This document shows positions 25,805-39,567 of a stretch of 64,000 nt of DNA, piece after piece (position 1 is the stretch's first letter; each line of letters opens with the position of its first letter). Under the pieces are notes generated by a model. That model was not told the DNA's origin and did no database searches. It saw only the letters and a program-made list of their open reading frames with translations. Source of the DNA: Fistularia commersonii (lineage: Eukaryota > Chordata > Actinopteri > Syngnathiformes > Fistulariidae); assembly GCA_037954325.1 (NCBI GenBank), contig JBBMNZ010000066.1, positions 62,001 through 126,000 on the forward strand, given 5' to 3'. The position numbers were made by a program, and so were the translations under genes.

Positions 25805-28800
25805 TTTAGGACAAGATTTTGTACAATTTATGTCAAATTCAGAGTAATGCAGGTACATTTTCAAAAGATATACCCATTCGTTAAAAAAGTGCTTTTCTCA
25901 CCGAGTTGAAGCGTTATTGATTAGGAGTGGAAATAACTAATCAATTTCATTAATCTGGTTTCTGCTGTTTAAATATGTTGTTTAGGACATGATTCTGCAA
26001 AAAATATGTCAAATTCAGCTTAAACCCATCACATGTTCAAAAGATATAGCCATTCGTTCAAAAATGTATTATCTAACCGAGTTGAAGCGTTTTTGATTAG
26101 GAGTGGAAAAAACTAATGGATTTCACCAAGCTGGTTTCTGCTTTTGAAATATGTTGTTTAGGACATGATTCTGCAATATATATGTCAAATTCAGTGAAAC
26201 CCAGCTACAGGATCAAAAAATATTGCCATTCGTTCAGAAAGTGATTCTCTCACCGAGTTGAAGCTTTTTTTATTAGGGATGGAAGTAACTAATGGATTTC
26301 ATCAAGCTGGTTTCTCCTGTTGAAATATGTTGTTTTGAAAATGATTCTGCACAATTAATGTCAAATTCAGTGTAATCCAGCTACAAGTTCAAAAGATATC
26401 GCCATTCGTTAAAAAAGTGCTTATCTCACCGAGTTGAAGCGTTTTTTATTAGGGATGGAAATAACTAATGAATTTCATCAAGCTGGTTTCTCCTGTTGAA
26501 ATATGTTGTTTAGAAAATGATTCTGCACAATATATGTCAACTTCAGTGTTATCCAGCTACAAGTTAAAAAGATATATCTATAAGGTCAAAAACTGCTTAT
26601 CTTATCGAGTTAAATAGTTTTTGAGTTGGAGTGGAAATAACTAATGAATTTCATCAAGCTGGTTTCTGCTGTTGAAATATGTTTTTTAGGACATGATTCT
26701 GCACAAAATATGTCAAATTCAGTGTAATCCCATCACAGGTTCAAAAGATAAGGCCATTCGTTCAAAAAGTGTTTATCTTATCGGGTTGAAGCGTTTTTGA
26801 TTAGGAGAGGAAATAACTAATACATTTCATCAAGCTGGTTTCTGCTGTTGAAATATGTTGTTTAGGACATGATTCTATAAAAAATATGTCAAATTCAGTG
26901 TAATCCAGCCACAAGTTCAAAAAATATAGCCATTCGTTCAGAAAGTCCTTCTCTCACCGAGTTGAAGCGTTTTTGATTAGGAGTGGAAATAACTAATGGA
27001 TTTCATCAAGCTGGTTTTTGACGTTGAAATATGTTGTTTAGAACATGATTCTGCACAATTAATGTCAAATTCAGTGTAATCCAGCTACAACTTCAAAAGA
27101 TATAGCCATTCGTTCAAAAAGTGCTTATCTCACCGAGTTCAAGCGTTTTTGATTAGGAGTGGAAATAACTAATGAATTTTCATCAGGTTGGTTTCTACTG
27201 TTGAAATACGTTGATTAGCACATTATTTTGCACAATATATGTCAACTTCAGTGTAATCCCATCACAGGTTCAAAAGATAGAGCCATTCGATCAAAAAGTG
27301 TATATCTTATCGGGTTGAAGCGTTTTTGATTAGGAATGGAAATAACTAATGAATTTCATCAAGCCGCTTTCTGCTGTTGAAATGTGTTGTTTAGGGCATA
27401 ATTCTGCAAATATATGTCAAATTCAGTGTAATCCAGCTACAACTTCAAAAGATATAGCCATTCGTTCAAAAAGTGCTTATCTCACCGAGTTGAAGCTTTT
27501 TTGATTTGGAGTGGAAATAACTAATGAATTCCATCAAGCTGGTTTCTGCTGTTGATATATGTTGTTTAGGACATGATTCTGAACAATATATGTCAAATTC
27601 AGTGTGATCCTATCACAGGTTCCAAAGATATAGCCATTCGTTCAAAAACTGCTTATCTCACCGAATTGAAGCGTTTTTGAGTTGGAGTGAAAATAACTAA
27701 TGAATTTCAATATCCTGGTTTTTGCTGTTGATATATGTTGTTTAGGACATGATTCTGCACAATATATGTCAAATTCAGTATAATCCAGCTATAAATTCAA
27801 AAGATATAGCCATTATGTCAAAAACTAATTATCTTTCCGAGTTAAATCGCTTTTGATTAGGAGTGGAAATAACTAATGAATTTCATCAAGCTGGTTTCTG
27901 CTGTTGAAATATGTTGTTTAGGACATGATTCAGCATAAAATATGTCAAATTCAGTGTGATCCCATTACAAGATCAAAAGATATAGCCATTCCTTCAAAAA
28001 GGACTTATCTCACCGAAATGAAGCGTTTTTGAATAGGAGTGGGAATAACTAGTGAATTTCATCAAGCTGGTTTCTGCTGTTGAAATATGTTGTTTAGAAC
28101 ATGATTCTGCACAATACATTTCGTATTCAGTGTAATCCAGCTACAAGTTCAAAAGATATAGCCATTCGTTCAAAAAGTGCTTATCTCACCGAGTTGAAGC
28201 GTTTTTGATTAGGAGTGGAAATAACTAATACATTTCACCAAGCTGGTTTATGCTGTTCAAATATGTTGTTCAGTACATGATTCTGCACAATATATGTCAA
28301 AATTCAGTGTAATCCAGCTACAAGCTCAAAAAATATAGCCATTCGTTCAGAAAGTACTTCTCTCACCGAGTTGAAGCGTTTTTTATTAGGAGAGGAAATA
28401 ACTAATGGATTTCATCAAGCTGGTTTTTGCCGTTGAAATATGTTGTTTAGAACATGATTCTGCACAATACATTTCGTATTCAGTATAATCCAGCTACAAG
28501 TTCAAAAGATATAGCCATTCGTTCAAAAAGTGCTTATCTCACTGATTTGAAACGTTTTTGATTTTGAGTGGAAATAACTAATGAATTTCATCAAGTTGGT
28601 TTCTGTTGTTGAAATATGTTGTTTAGGACATGATTCTGCACAATATATGTCAAATTCAGTGTAATCCAGCTACAAGTTCAAAAGATATAGCCATAAGGTC
28701 AAAAACTGCTTATATTATCGAGTTAAATCGTTATTGAGTTGGACTGGAAATAACTCATGAATTTCATCAAGCTGGTTTCTACTGGATATATGTTGTTTAG

Positions 28801-29424
28801 AACATGATTCTGTACAATATATGTCAAATTCAGTGTAATCCCATCACAGGTTCAAAAGATAAAGCCATTCGTTCAAAAAGTGTTTATCTTATCGGGTTGA
28901 AGCGTTTTTGATTAGGAGTGGAAAAAAAAAAAAGAATTTCATTAAGCTGGTTTCTGCTTTGGAAATATGTTGTTTCGGACATGATTCTGCACAAAATATG
29001 TCAAATTCAGTGTAATCCAGGTACAAATTCAAAAGATATAGCCATTCGTTCAAAAAAATCTTATATCACTGACTTGAAGCGTTTTTGACTAGTAGTGGAA
29101 ATAACTAATGAATTTCATCAAGCCGGTTTCTGCTGTTGAAATATCTTGTTTAGAACATGATTCTGCAAAATATATGTCAAATTCAGTGTAACCCAGCTTC
29201 AAGATCAAAATATATAGCCATTCGTTAAAAAAGTGCTTTCCTCACCGAGTTGAAGAGTTATTGATTAGGAGTGGAAATAACTAATGAATTTCATTAATCT
29301 GGTTTCTGCTGTTGAAATATGTTGTTTAGGACAATATTCTGCACAAAATATGTCAAATTCAGTGTAATACAGCGACAAAACCAAAAGATGTAGCCATTCG
29401 TTCAAAAAGTGTTTATCTTATCGG

Positions 29425-29727
29425 GTTGAAATATGTTGTTTAGGACAAGATTTTGTACAATTTATGTAAAATTCAGTGCAATCCAGGTAAATTTTCAAAA
29501 GATATAGCCATTCGTTCAAAAAGTGCTTATCTCACGGAGTTGAAGGGTTTTAATTAGGAGTGGATATAACTAATGAATTTCATTAATCTGGTTTCTGTTG
29601 TTGAAATATGTTGTTTAGGACATGATTCTGCATAAAACATGTCAAATTCAGTGTAATTCAGCGACAAAATCAAAAGATATAGCCATTCGTTCAAAAAGTG
29701 TTTATCTTTTCGGGTTGAAATATGTTG
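29425..29727. repeat. Two short monomers, junctions 29425 and 29714
   Basis: Pair spaced 289 bp, one base below the usual 290. The base just before the second junction reads TTTTCGGG instead of TTATCGGG. Confidence 0.85.
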
Positions 29728-32700
29728 TTTAGGACAAGATTTTGTACAATTTATGTCAAATTCAGTGTAATCCAGGTACATTTTCAAAAGATATACCCAT
29801 TCGTTAAAAAAGAGCTTTTCTCACCGAGTTGAAGCGTTATTGATTAGGAGTGGAAATAACTAATGAATTTCATTAATCTGGTTTCTGCTGTTGAAATATG
29901 TTGTTTAGGACATGATTCTGCAAAAAATATGTCAAATTCAGCTTAATCCCATCACATGTTCAAAAGATATAGCCATTCGTTCAAAAACGTCTTATCTAAC
30001 CGAGTTGAAGCGTTTTTGATTAGGAGTGGAAAAAACTAATGAATTTCATCAAGCTGGTTTCTGCTGTTGAAATATGTTGTATAGGACATGATTCTGCACA
30101 ATATATGTCAAATTCAGTGTAATCCAGCGACAAGATCAAAAGATATAGCCATTCGTTCAAAAACTGCTTATCTCACCGAGTTGAAGCGTTTTTTAGTTGG
30201 AGTGGAAATAACTAATGAATTTCAATATGCTGGTTTCTCCTGTTGATATATGTTGTTTAGGACACGATTTTGCACAATATATGTCAAATTTAGTGTAATC
30301 ACATCACAGGTTCAAAAGATATAGCCATTCGTTCAAAAAGTGCGTATCTTATAGGGTTGAAGCGTTTTTGATTAAGAGTGAAAATAACTAATGAATTTCA
30401 TCAACCTGGTTTCTCCTGTTGAAATATGTTGTTTAGAAAATGATTCTGCACAATATATGTCAACTTCAATGTTATCCAGCTACAAGTTAAAAAGATATAT
30501 CTATAGGGTCAAAAACTGCTTATCTTATCGAGTTAAATTGTTTTTGAGTTGGAGTGGAAATAACTAATGAATTTCATCAAGCTGGTTTCTGCTGTTGATA
30601 TATGTTGTCTAGGACATGATTCTGCAGGATATATGTCAATTTCAGTGTAATCCCATCACATGTTAAAAACATATAGCCATTCGTTCAAAAAGTCTTCATC
30701 TCACCCAGTTGAAGCGTTTTTGATTAGGAGTGAAAATAACTAATGAATTTCATCAAGCTGTTTTCGACTGTTGAAATATGTTGTTTAGGACATGATTCTG
30801 CAATATATATGTCAAATTCAGTGTAACCCAGCTACAGGATCAAAATATATAGCCATTCGTTCATAAAGTGCTTTTCTCACCGAGTTGAACTATTTTTGAT
30901 TAGGAGTGGAAATAACTAATGGATTTCATCAAGCTGGTTTTTGCTGTTGACATATGTTGTTTGGAACATGATTTTGCACAATATATGTCAAATTCAGTGT
31001 AATCCAGCTCCAAGTTCAAAAGATATAGCCATTCGTTCAAAAAGTGCTTATCTCACCGAGTTGAAGCTTTTTTGATTAGGAGTGGAAATAACTAATGAAT
31101 TTCATCAAGCTGGTTTCTGCTGGTGATATATGTTGTTTAGAACATGATTCTGCACAATATATGTCAAATTCAGTGTAATCCCATGACATGTTCAAAAGAT
31201 ATAGCCATTCGTTCAAAAAGTGTTTATCTTATCGGGTTGAAGCGTTTTTTAATTAAGAGTTGAAATAACTAATGAATTTCACCAAGCTGGTTTCTGCTGT
31301 TCAAATATGTTGTTCAGTACATGATTCTGCACAATATATGTCAAATTCAGTGTATTCCAGCTACAACTTCAAAAGATATAGCCATTCGTTCAAAAAGTGC
31401 TTATCTCACCGAGTTGAAGCGTTTTTGATTAGGAGTGGAAATAACTAATGAATTTTCATCAGGTTGGTTTCTACTGTTGAAATATAATGATTAGCACATT
31501 ATTCTGCACAATATATGTCAACTTCAGTGTAATCCCATCACATGTTCAAAAGATATAGCCATTCGATCAAAAAGTGTATATCTTATCGGGTTGAAGCGTT
31601 TTTGATTAGGAATGGAAATAACTAATGAATTTCATCAAGCCGCTTTCTGCTGTTGAAATGTGTTGTTAAGGGCATAATTCTGCAAATATATTTCAAATTC
31701 AGTGTAATCCAGCTACAAGATCAAAAGATATAGCCATTCGTTCAAAAAGTGCTTATCTCACCGAGTTGAAGCTTTTTTGATTTGGAGTGGAAATAACTAA
31801 TGAATTCCATCAAGCTGGTTTCTGCTGTTGATATATGTTGTCTAGGACATGATTCTGCACGATATATGTCAATTTCAGTGTAATCCCATCACATGTTAAA
31901 AACATATAGCCATTCATTCAAAAAGTCTTCATCTCACCGAGTTGAAGCGTTTTTGATTAGGAGTGAAAATAACTAATGAATTTCATCGAGCTGGTTTCTA
32001 CTGTTGAAATATGTTGTTTAGGACATGATTCTGCAATATATATGTCAAATTCAGTGTAACCCAGCTACAGGATCAAAATTTATAGCCATTCGTTCAAAAA
32101 GTGCTTTTCTCACCGAGTTGAAGCGTTTTTGATTAGGAGTGGAAATAACTAATGAATTTCATCAAGCTTGTTTCTGCCGTTGAAATATCTTGTTTAGGAC
32201 ATGATTCTGCACAGTATATGTCAAATTCAGTGGGATCCCATGACAGTTTAAAAAGATATAGCCCTTGGTTCAAAAAGGACTTATCTCACCGAGTTGAAGC
32301 GTTTTTGATTAGGATTGGAAACAACTAATGGATTTCAACAAACTGGTTTCTGCTGTTGAAATATGTTGTATAGGACATGATTTTGCACTAAATATTTCAA
32401 ATTCAGTGTAATCCAGCGACAAGATCAAAAGATATAGCCATTCGTGCAAAAAGCGCTTATCTCACTGAGTTGAAGCGTTTTTGATTTGGAGTGGAAATAA
32501 CTAATGAATTCCATCAAGCTGGTTTCTGCTGTTGATATATGTTGTTTAGGACATGATTCTGAACAATATATATGTCAAATTCAGTGTAACCCAGCTACAG
32601 GATCAAAATATATAGCCATTCGTTCATGAAGTGCTTTTCTCACCGAGTTGAACTATTTTTGATTAGGAGTGGAAATAACTAATGGATTTCATCAAGCTGG

Positions 32701-32998
32701 TTTTTGCTGTTGACATATGTTGTTTGGAACATGATTTTGCACAATATATGTCAAATTCAGTGTGATCCCATCACAGGTTCAAAAGATATATCCATTCGTT
32801 CAAAAAGTCTTCATCTCACTGAGTTGAAGCGTTTTTGATTAGGAGTGGAAATAACTAATGAATTTCAATATGCTGGTTTTTGCTGTTGATATATGTTGTT
32901 TAGGACATGATTGTGCACAATATATGTCAATATCAGTATAATCCAGCGACAAGATCAAAAGATATAGCCATTCGTTCAAAAACTGCTTATCTCACCGA

Positions 32999-35540
32999 GT
33001 TGAAGCGTTTTTGATTAGGAGTGAAAATAACTAATGAATTTCATCAAGCTGTTTTCTACTGTTGAAATATGTTGTTTAGGACATGATTCTGCAATATATA
33101 TTTCAAATTCAGTGTAACCCAGCCACAGGATCAAAATATATAGCCATTCGTTCATAAAGTGCTTTTCTCACCGAGTTGAACTATTTTTGATTAGGAGTGG
33201 AAATAACTAATGGATTTCATCAAGCTGGTTTTTGCTGTTGACATATGTTGTTTGGAACATGATTTTGCACAATATATGTCAAATTCAGTTTAATCCAGCT
33301 CCAAGTTCAAAAGATATAGCCATTCGTTCAAAAAGTGCTTATCTCACCGAGTTGAAGCGTTTTTTATTAGGAGTGGACATAACTAATGAATTTCATCAAG
33401 CTGGTTTCTGCTGGTGATATATGTTGTTTAGAACATGATTTTGCACAATATATGTCAAATTCAGTGTAATCCCATCACATGTTCAAAAGATATAGCCATT
33501 CGTTCAAAAAGTGTTTATCTTATCGGGTTGAAGCGTTTTTGATCAAGAGTGGAAATAACTAATGAATTTCACCAAGCTGGTTTCTGGTGTTCAAATATGT
33601 TGTTCAGTACATGATTCTGCACAATATATGTCAAATTCAGTGTAATCCAGCCACAAGTTCAAAAAATATAGCCATTCGTTCAGAAAGTCCTTCTCTCACC
33701 GAGTTGAAGCGTTTTTGATTAGGAGTGGAAATAACAAATGGATTTCATCAAGCTGGTTTTTGACGTTGAAATATGTTGTTTAGAACATGATTCTGCACAA
33801 TTAATGTCAAATTCAGTGTAATCCAGCTACAACTTCAAAAGATATAGCCATTCGTTCAAAAAGTGCTTATCTCACCGAGTTGAAGCGTTTTTGATTAGGA
33901 GTGGAAATAACTAATGAATTTCATCAAGCCGCTTTCTGCTGTTGAAATGTGTTGTTTAGGGCATAATTCTGCAAATATATTTCAAATTCAGTGTAATCCA
34001 GCTACAAGATCAAAAGATATAGCCATTCGCTCAAAAAGTGCTTATCTCACCGAGTTGAAGCTTTTTTGATTTGGAGTGGAAATAACTAATGAATTCCATC
34101 AAGCTAGTTTCTGCTGTTGATACATGTTGTTTAGGACATGATTCTGAACAATATATGTCAAATTCAGTGTGATCCTATCACTGGTTCAAAAGATATAGCC
34201 ATTCGTTCAAAAACTGCTTATCTCACCGAATTGAAGCGTTTTTGAGTTGGAGTGGAAATAACTAATGAATTTCAATATGCTGGTTTTTCCTGTTGATATA
34301 TGTTGTTTAGGACATGATTCTGCACAATATATGTCAAATTCAGTGTAATCCAGCGACAAGATCAAAAGATATAGCCATTCGTTCAAAAACTGCTTATTTC
34401 AACGAGTTGAAGCGTTTTGAGTTGGAGTGGAATTAAATGATGAATTTCATCAAGCTGGTTTCTGCTGGATATATGTTGTTTAGAACATGATTCTGTACAA
34501 TATATGTCCAATTCAGTGTAATCCCATCACAGGTTCAAAAGATAAAGCCATATAGTTCAAAAAGTGTTTATCTTATCGGGTTGAAGTGTTTTTGATTAAG
34601 AGTAGAAATAACTAATGAATTTCACCAAGCTGGTTTCTGCTGTTCAAATATGTTGTTCAGTACATGATTCTGCACAATATATGTCAAATTCATTGTAATC
34701 CCATCGAAGGTTCAAAAGATATAGCCATTCGTTCAAAAAGTTCTTATCTCATCGAGTTGAAGCGTTTTTGATTAAGAGAGGAAATAACTATTGAATTTCA
34801 CCAAGCCTTTTTCTGCTGTTGATAGATGTTGTATAGGACATGATTCTGTACAATATATGTCAAATTCAGTGTAATCCAGCGACATGATCAAAAGATATAT
34901 CCATTCGTTCGAAAACTGCTCATCTCACCGAGTTGAAGCGTTTTTGAGTTGGAGTTGAAATAACTAATGAATTTCAATATGCTGTTTTTTGCTGTTGATA
35001 TATGTTGTTTAGGACATGATTCTGCACAATATATCAAATTCAGTGTAATCCAGCTATAAGTTCAAAAGATATAGCCATAGGGTCAAAAAGTACTTATCTC
35101 GCTGAGTTGAACCTTTTTTTGTTTTTGAGTGGAAATGACTAATGAATTTCATCAAGCTGGTTTCTGCTGGTGAGATATGTTGTTTAGGACATGATTCTGC
35201 ACAATATATGTCAAATTCAGTGTAATCCACCTACAAGTTCAAAAGATATAGCCATAAGGTCAAAGAGTGCTTATCTTACCGAGGTTAAATCTTTTTTGAG
35301 TTGGAATGGAAATAACTAATGAATTTCATCATTCTGGTTTCTGCTGTTTATATATGTTGTTTCGGACATGATTAAGCACAATATATGTCAAATTTAGTGT
35401 AATCACATCACGGGTTCAAAAGATATAGCCATTCATTCAAAAAGTGCTTATCTTATCGGGTTGAAGCGTTTTTGATTAAGAGTGGAAATAACTAATGAAT
35501 TTCACCAAGTTGGTTTTTGCTGTTGATATATGTTGTTTAG
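32999..35540. repeat. 2.54-kb block, first copy (partner 42536-45077)
   Basis: Matches 42536-45077 at a constant offset of 9537. Only a handful of differences are visible: AACAAATGG against AACTAATGG near 33735, CTACAACTTC against GTACAAATTC near 33828, ATAACTAATG against ATAAGTAATG near 33908, GATACATG against GATATATG near 34120, and CGACATGATC against CGACTTGATC near 34882. Identity starts at GTTGAAGCG and stops at the base after TGTTGTTTAG. The 61-codon open frame at 33232 is repeated unchanged at 42769 because of this duplication, not because it is a conserved gene. Confidence 0.88.
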
Positions 35541-35688
35541 GACATGATTCTGCACAAAATATGTCAAATTCAGTGTGATCCCATCACAGGTTCAAAAGAT
35601 ATATCCATTCGTTCAAAAAGTCTTCATCTCACTGAGTTGAAGCGTTTTGATTAGGAGTGGAAAAAAAAAAAGGATTTGATTAAGCTGG
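33581..35688. repeat. 2108-bp twelve-monomer HOR, copy 1
   Basis: TTTCTGGTGT occurs at 33581, 35689 and 37797, two exact steps of 2108 bp (12 monomers). Reading copies 1 and 2 side by side I found no mismatch. Copy 1 is preceded by TTCACCAAGCTGG, while copies 2 and 3 are preceded by an A-tract front ending GATTTGATTAAGCTGG. The crossover therefore fell inside the shared AAGCTGGTTTCTG. Confidence 0.9.
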
Positions 35689-37796
35689 TTTCTGGTGTTC
35701 AAATATGTTGTTCAGTACATGATTCTGCACAATATATGTCAAATTCAGTGTAATCCAGCCACAAGTTCAAAAAATATAGCCATTCGTTCAGAAAGTCCTT
35801 CTCTCACCGAGTTGAAGCGTTTTTGATTAGGAGTGGAAATAACAAATGGATTTCATCAAGCTGGTTTTTGACGTTGAAATATGTTGTTTAGAACATGATT
35901 CTGCACAATTAATGTCAAATTCAGTGTAATCCAGCTACAACTTCAAAAGATATAGCCATTCGTTCAAAAAGTGCTTATCTCACCGAGTTGAAGCGTTTTT
36001 GATTAGGAGTGGAAATAACTAATGAATTTCATCAAGCCGCTTTCTGCTGTTGAAATGTGTTGTTTAGGGCATAATTCTGCAAATATATTTCAAATTCAGT
36101 GTAATCCAGCTACAAGATCAAAAGATATAGCCATTCGCTCAAAAAGTGCTTATCTCACCGAGTTGAAGCTTTTTTGATTTGGAGTGGAAATAACTAATGA
36201 ATTCCATCAAGCTAGTTTCTGCTGTTGATACATGTTGTTTAGGACATGATTCTGAACAATATATGTCAAATTCAGTGTGATCCTATCACTGGTTCAAAAG
36301 ATATAGCCATTCGTTCAAAAACTGCTTATCTCACCGAATTGAAGCGTTTTTGAGTTGGAGTGGAAATAACTAATGAATTTCAATATGCTGGTTTTTCCTG
36401 TTGATATATGTTGTTTAGGACATGATTCTGCACAATATATGTCAAATTCAGTGTAATCCAGCGACAAGATCAAAAGATATAGCCATTCGTTCAAAAACTG
36501 CTTATTTCAACGAGTTGAAGCGTTTTGAGTTGGAGTGGAATTAAATGATGAATTTCATCAAGCTGGTTTCTGCTGGATATATGTTGTTTAGAACATGATT
36601 CTGTACAATATATGTCCAATTCAGTGTAATCCCATCACAGGTTCAAAAGATAAAGCCATATAGTTCAAAAAGTGTTTATCTTATCGGGTTGAAGTGTTTT
36701 TGATTAAGAGTAGAAATAACTAATGAATTTCACCAAGCTGGTTTCTGCTGTTCAAATATGTTGTTCAGTACATGATTCTGCACAATATATGTCAAATTCA
36801 TTGTAATCCCATCGAAGGTTCAAAAGATATAGCCATTCGTTCAAAAAGTTCTTATCTCATCGAGTTGAAGCGTTTTTGATTAAGAGAGGAAATAACTATT
36901 GAATTTCACCAAGCCTTTTTCTGCTGTTGATAGATGTTGTATAGGACATGATTCTGTACAATATATGTCAAATTCAGTGTAATCCAGCGACATGATCAAA
37001 AGATATATCCATTCGTTCGAAAACTGCTCATCTCACCGAGTTGAAGCGTTTTTGAGTTGGAGTTGAAATAACTAATGAATTTCAATATGCTGTTTTTTGC
37101 TGTTGATATATGTTGTTTAGGACATGATTCTGCACAATATATCAAATTCAGTGTAATCCAGCTATAAGTTCAAAAGATATAGCCATAGGGTCAAAAAGTA
37201 CTTATCTCGCTGAGTTGAACCTTTTTTTGTTTTTGAGTGGAAATGACTAATGAATTTCATCAAGCTGGTTTCTGCTGGTGAGATATGTTGTTTAGGACAT
37301 GATTCTGCACAATATATGTCAAATTCAGTGTAATCCACCTACAAGTTCAAAAGATATAGCCATAAGGTCAAAGAGTGCTTATCTTACCGAGGTTAAATCT
37401 TTTTTGAGTTGGAATGGAAATAACTAATGAATTTCATCATTCTGGTTTCTGCTGTTTATATATGTTGTTTCGGACATGATTAAGCACAATATATGTCAAA
37501 TTTAGTGTAATCACATCACGGGTTCAAAAGATATAGCCATTCATTCAAAAAGTGCTTATCTTATCGGGTTGAAGCGTTTTTGATTAAGAGTGGAAATAAC
37601 TAATGAATTTCACCAAGTTGGTTTTTGCTGTTGATATATGTTGTTTAGGACATGATTCTGCACAAAATATGTCAAATTCAGTGTGATCCCATCACAGGTT
37701 CAAAAGATATATCCATTCGTTCAAAAAGTCTTCATCTCACTGAGTTGAAGCGTTTTGATTAGGAGTGGAAAAAAAAAAAGGATTTGATTAAGCTGG
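35689..37796. repeat. 2108-bp HOR, copy 2
   Basis: Full tandem repeat of 33581-35688 with constant offset. It carries the private changes of copy 1 (AACAAATGG, CGACATGATC) that the related block at 43118 lacks, so the tandem duplication is younger than the split from the 43-kb block. Confidence 0.9.
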
Positions 37797-38603
37797 TTTC
37801 TGGTGTTCAAATATGTTGTTCAGTACATGATTCTGCACAATATATGTCAAATTCAGTGTAATCCAGCCACAAGTTCAAAAAATATAGCCATTCGTTCAGA
37901 AAGTCCTTCTCTCACCGAGTTGAAGCGTTTTTGATTAGGAGTGGAAATAACAAATGGATTTCATCAAGCTGGTTTTTGACGTTGAAATATGTTGTTTAGA
38001 ACATGATTCTGCACAATTAATGTCAAATTCAGTGTAATCCAGCTACAACTTCAAAAGATATAGCCATTCGTTCAAAAAGTGCTTATCTCACCGAGTTGAA
38101 GCGTTTTTGATTAGGAGTGGAAATAACTAATGAATTTCATCAAGCCGCTTTCTGCTGTTGAAATGTGTTGTTTAGGGCATAATTCTGCAAATATATTTCA
38201 AATTCAGTGTAATCCAGCTACAAGATCAAAAGATATAGCCATTCGCTCAAAAAGTGCTTATCTCACCGAGTTGAAGCTTTTTTGATTTGGAGTGGAAATA
38301 ACTAATGAATTCCATCAAGCTAGTTTCTGCTGTTGATACATGTTGTTTAGGACATGATTCTGAACAATATATGTCAAATTCAGTGTGATCCTATCACTGG
38401 TTCAAAAGATATAGCCATTCGTTCAAAAACTGCTTATCTCACCGAATTGAAGCGTTTTTGAGTTGGAGTGGAAATAACTAATGAATTTCAATATGCTGGT
38501 TTTTCCTGTTGATATATGTTGTTTAGGACATGATTCTGCACAATATATGTCAAATTCAGTGTAATCCAGCGACAAGATCAAAAGATATAGCCATTCGTTC
38601 AAA
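37797..38603. repeat. 2108-bp HOR, copy 3 (first ~807 bp)
   Basis: Follows copies 1 and 2 to about 38603. There the shared GCCATTCGTTCAAAAA leads into AGTTCTTATATCACTGAC instead of the expected ACTGCTTATTTCAACG. The break falls in one of the most conserved parts of the monomer, consistent with in-register recombination. Confidence 0.88.
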
Positions 38604-39437
38604 AAGTTCTTATATCACTGACTTGAAGCGTTTTTGACTAGTAGTGGAAATAACTAATGAATTTCATTAATCTGGTTTCTGCTGTTGAAATATCTTGTTT
38701 AGTACAATATTCTGCAAAAAATGTGTCAAATTCAGTGTAATTCAGCGACAAAATCAAAAGATATAGCCATTCGTTCAAAAAGTGTTTATCTTATCGGGTT
38801 GAAATATGTTGTTTAGGACAAGATTTTGTACAATTTATGTAAAATTCATCGCAATCCAGGTAAATTTTCAAAAGATATAGCCATTCGTTCAAAAAGTGCT
38901 TATCTCACCGAGTTGAAGCGTTTTTGATTAGGAGTGGATATAACTAATGTATTTCATTAATCTGGTTTCTGCTGTGGAAATATGTTGTTTCGGACATGAT
39001 TCTGCACAAAATATGTCAAATTCAGTGTAATCCAGGTACAAATTCAAAAGATATAGCCATTCGTTCAAAAAGTTCTTATATCACTGACTTGAAGCGTTTT
39101 TGACTAGTAGTGGAAATAACTAATGAATTTCATTAATCTGGTTTCTGCTGTTGAAATATCTTGTTTAGTACAATATTCTGCAAAAAATGTGTCAAATTCA
39201 GTGTAATTCAGCGACAAAATCAAAAGATATAGCCATTCGTTCAAAAAGTGTTTATCTTATCGGGTTGAAATATGTTGTTTAGGACAAGATTTTGTACAAT
39301 TTATGTAAAATTCATCGCAATCCAGGTAAATTTTCAAAAGATATAGCCATTCGTTCAAAAAGTGCTTATCTCACCGAGTTGAAGCGTTTTTGATTAGGAG
39401 TGGATATAACTAATGTATTTCATTAATCTGGTTTCTG
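38578..39437. repeat. 466-bp tandem duplication
   Basis: The segment 38578-38971 recurs at 39044-39437 with offset 466, equal to two full monomers plus one short monomer (176+176+114). Identity begins in TCAAAAGATATAGCCATTCG and ends after CTGGTTTCTG, where the first copy continues CTGTGG and the second TTGTTG. Inside, both share AATTCATCGCAATCC and GTGGATATAACTAATG. Confidence 0.85.
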
Positions 39438-39567
39438 TTGTTGAAATATGTTGTTTAGGACATGATTCTGCATAAAATATGTCAAATTCAGTGTAATTCA
39501 GCGACAAAATCAAAAGATATAGCCATTCGTTCAAAAAGTGTTTATCTTATCGGGTTGAAATATGTTG
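38798..39567. repeat. Three short monomers, junctions 38798, 39264, 39554
   Basis: The first two are duplicates created by the 466-bp tandem duplication (spacing 466). The second and third show the usual 290-bp spacing. Confidence 0.87.

Larger units (their letters stand above)
22691..32998. repeat. Mosaic satellite region
   Basis: Continuous monomers in which HOR fragments are rearranged. Two A-tract-led blocks begin near 25285 and 28919 and run in parallel for about 1.5 kb, with short monomers at 25791 and at 29425/29714. Monomers with AAGCCTTTTTC fronts, GGGAATAACTAGTG fronts and GGGCATAATTC backs recur. A hybrid monomer near 32560 has GATTCTGAACAATATA followed by an extra TA step into the GTAACCCAGC type. 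I see no non-satellite DNA in this stretch. Confidence 0.8.

Noticed and set aside
33232..33417. 61-codon open frame, found identically at 42769-42954, as a conserved small protein
   Set aside because: Both lie in the same duplicated 2.54-kb satellite block. The frame is interrupted in related monomers, and the identity is explained by DNA duplication.
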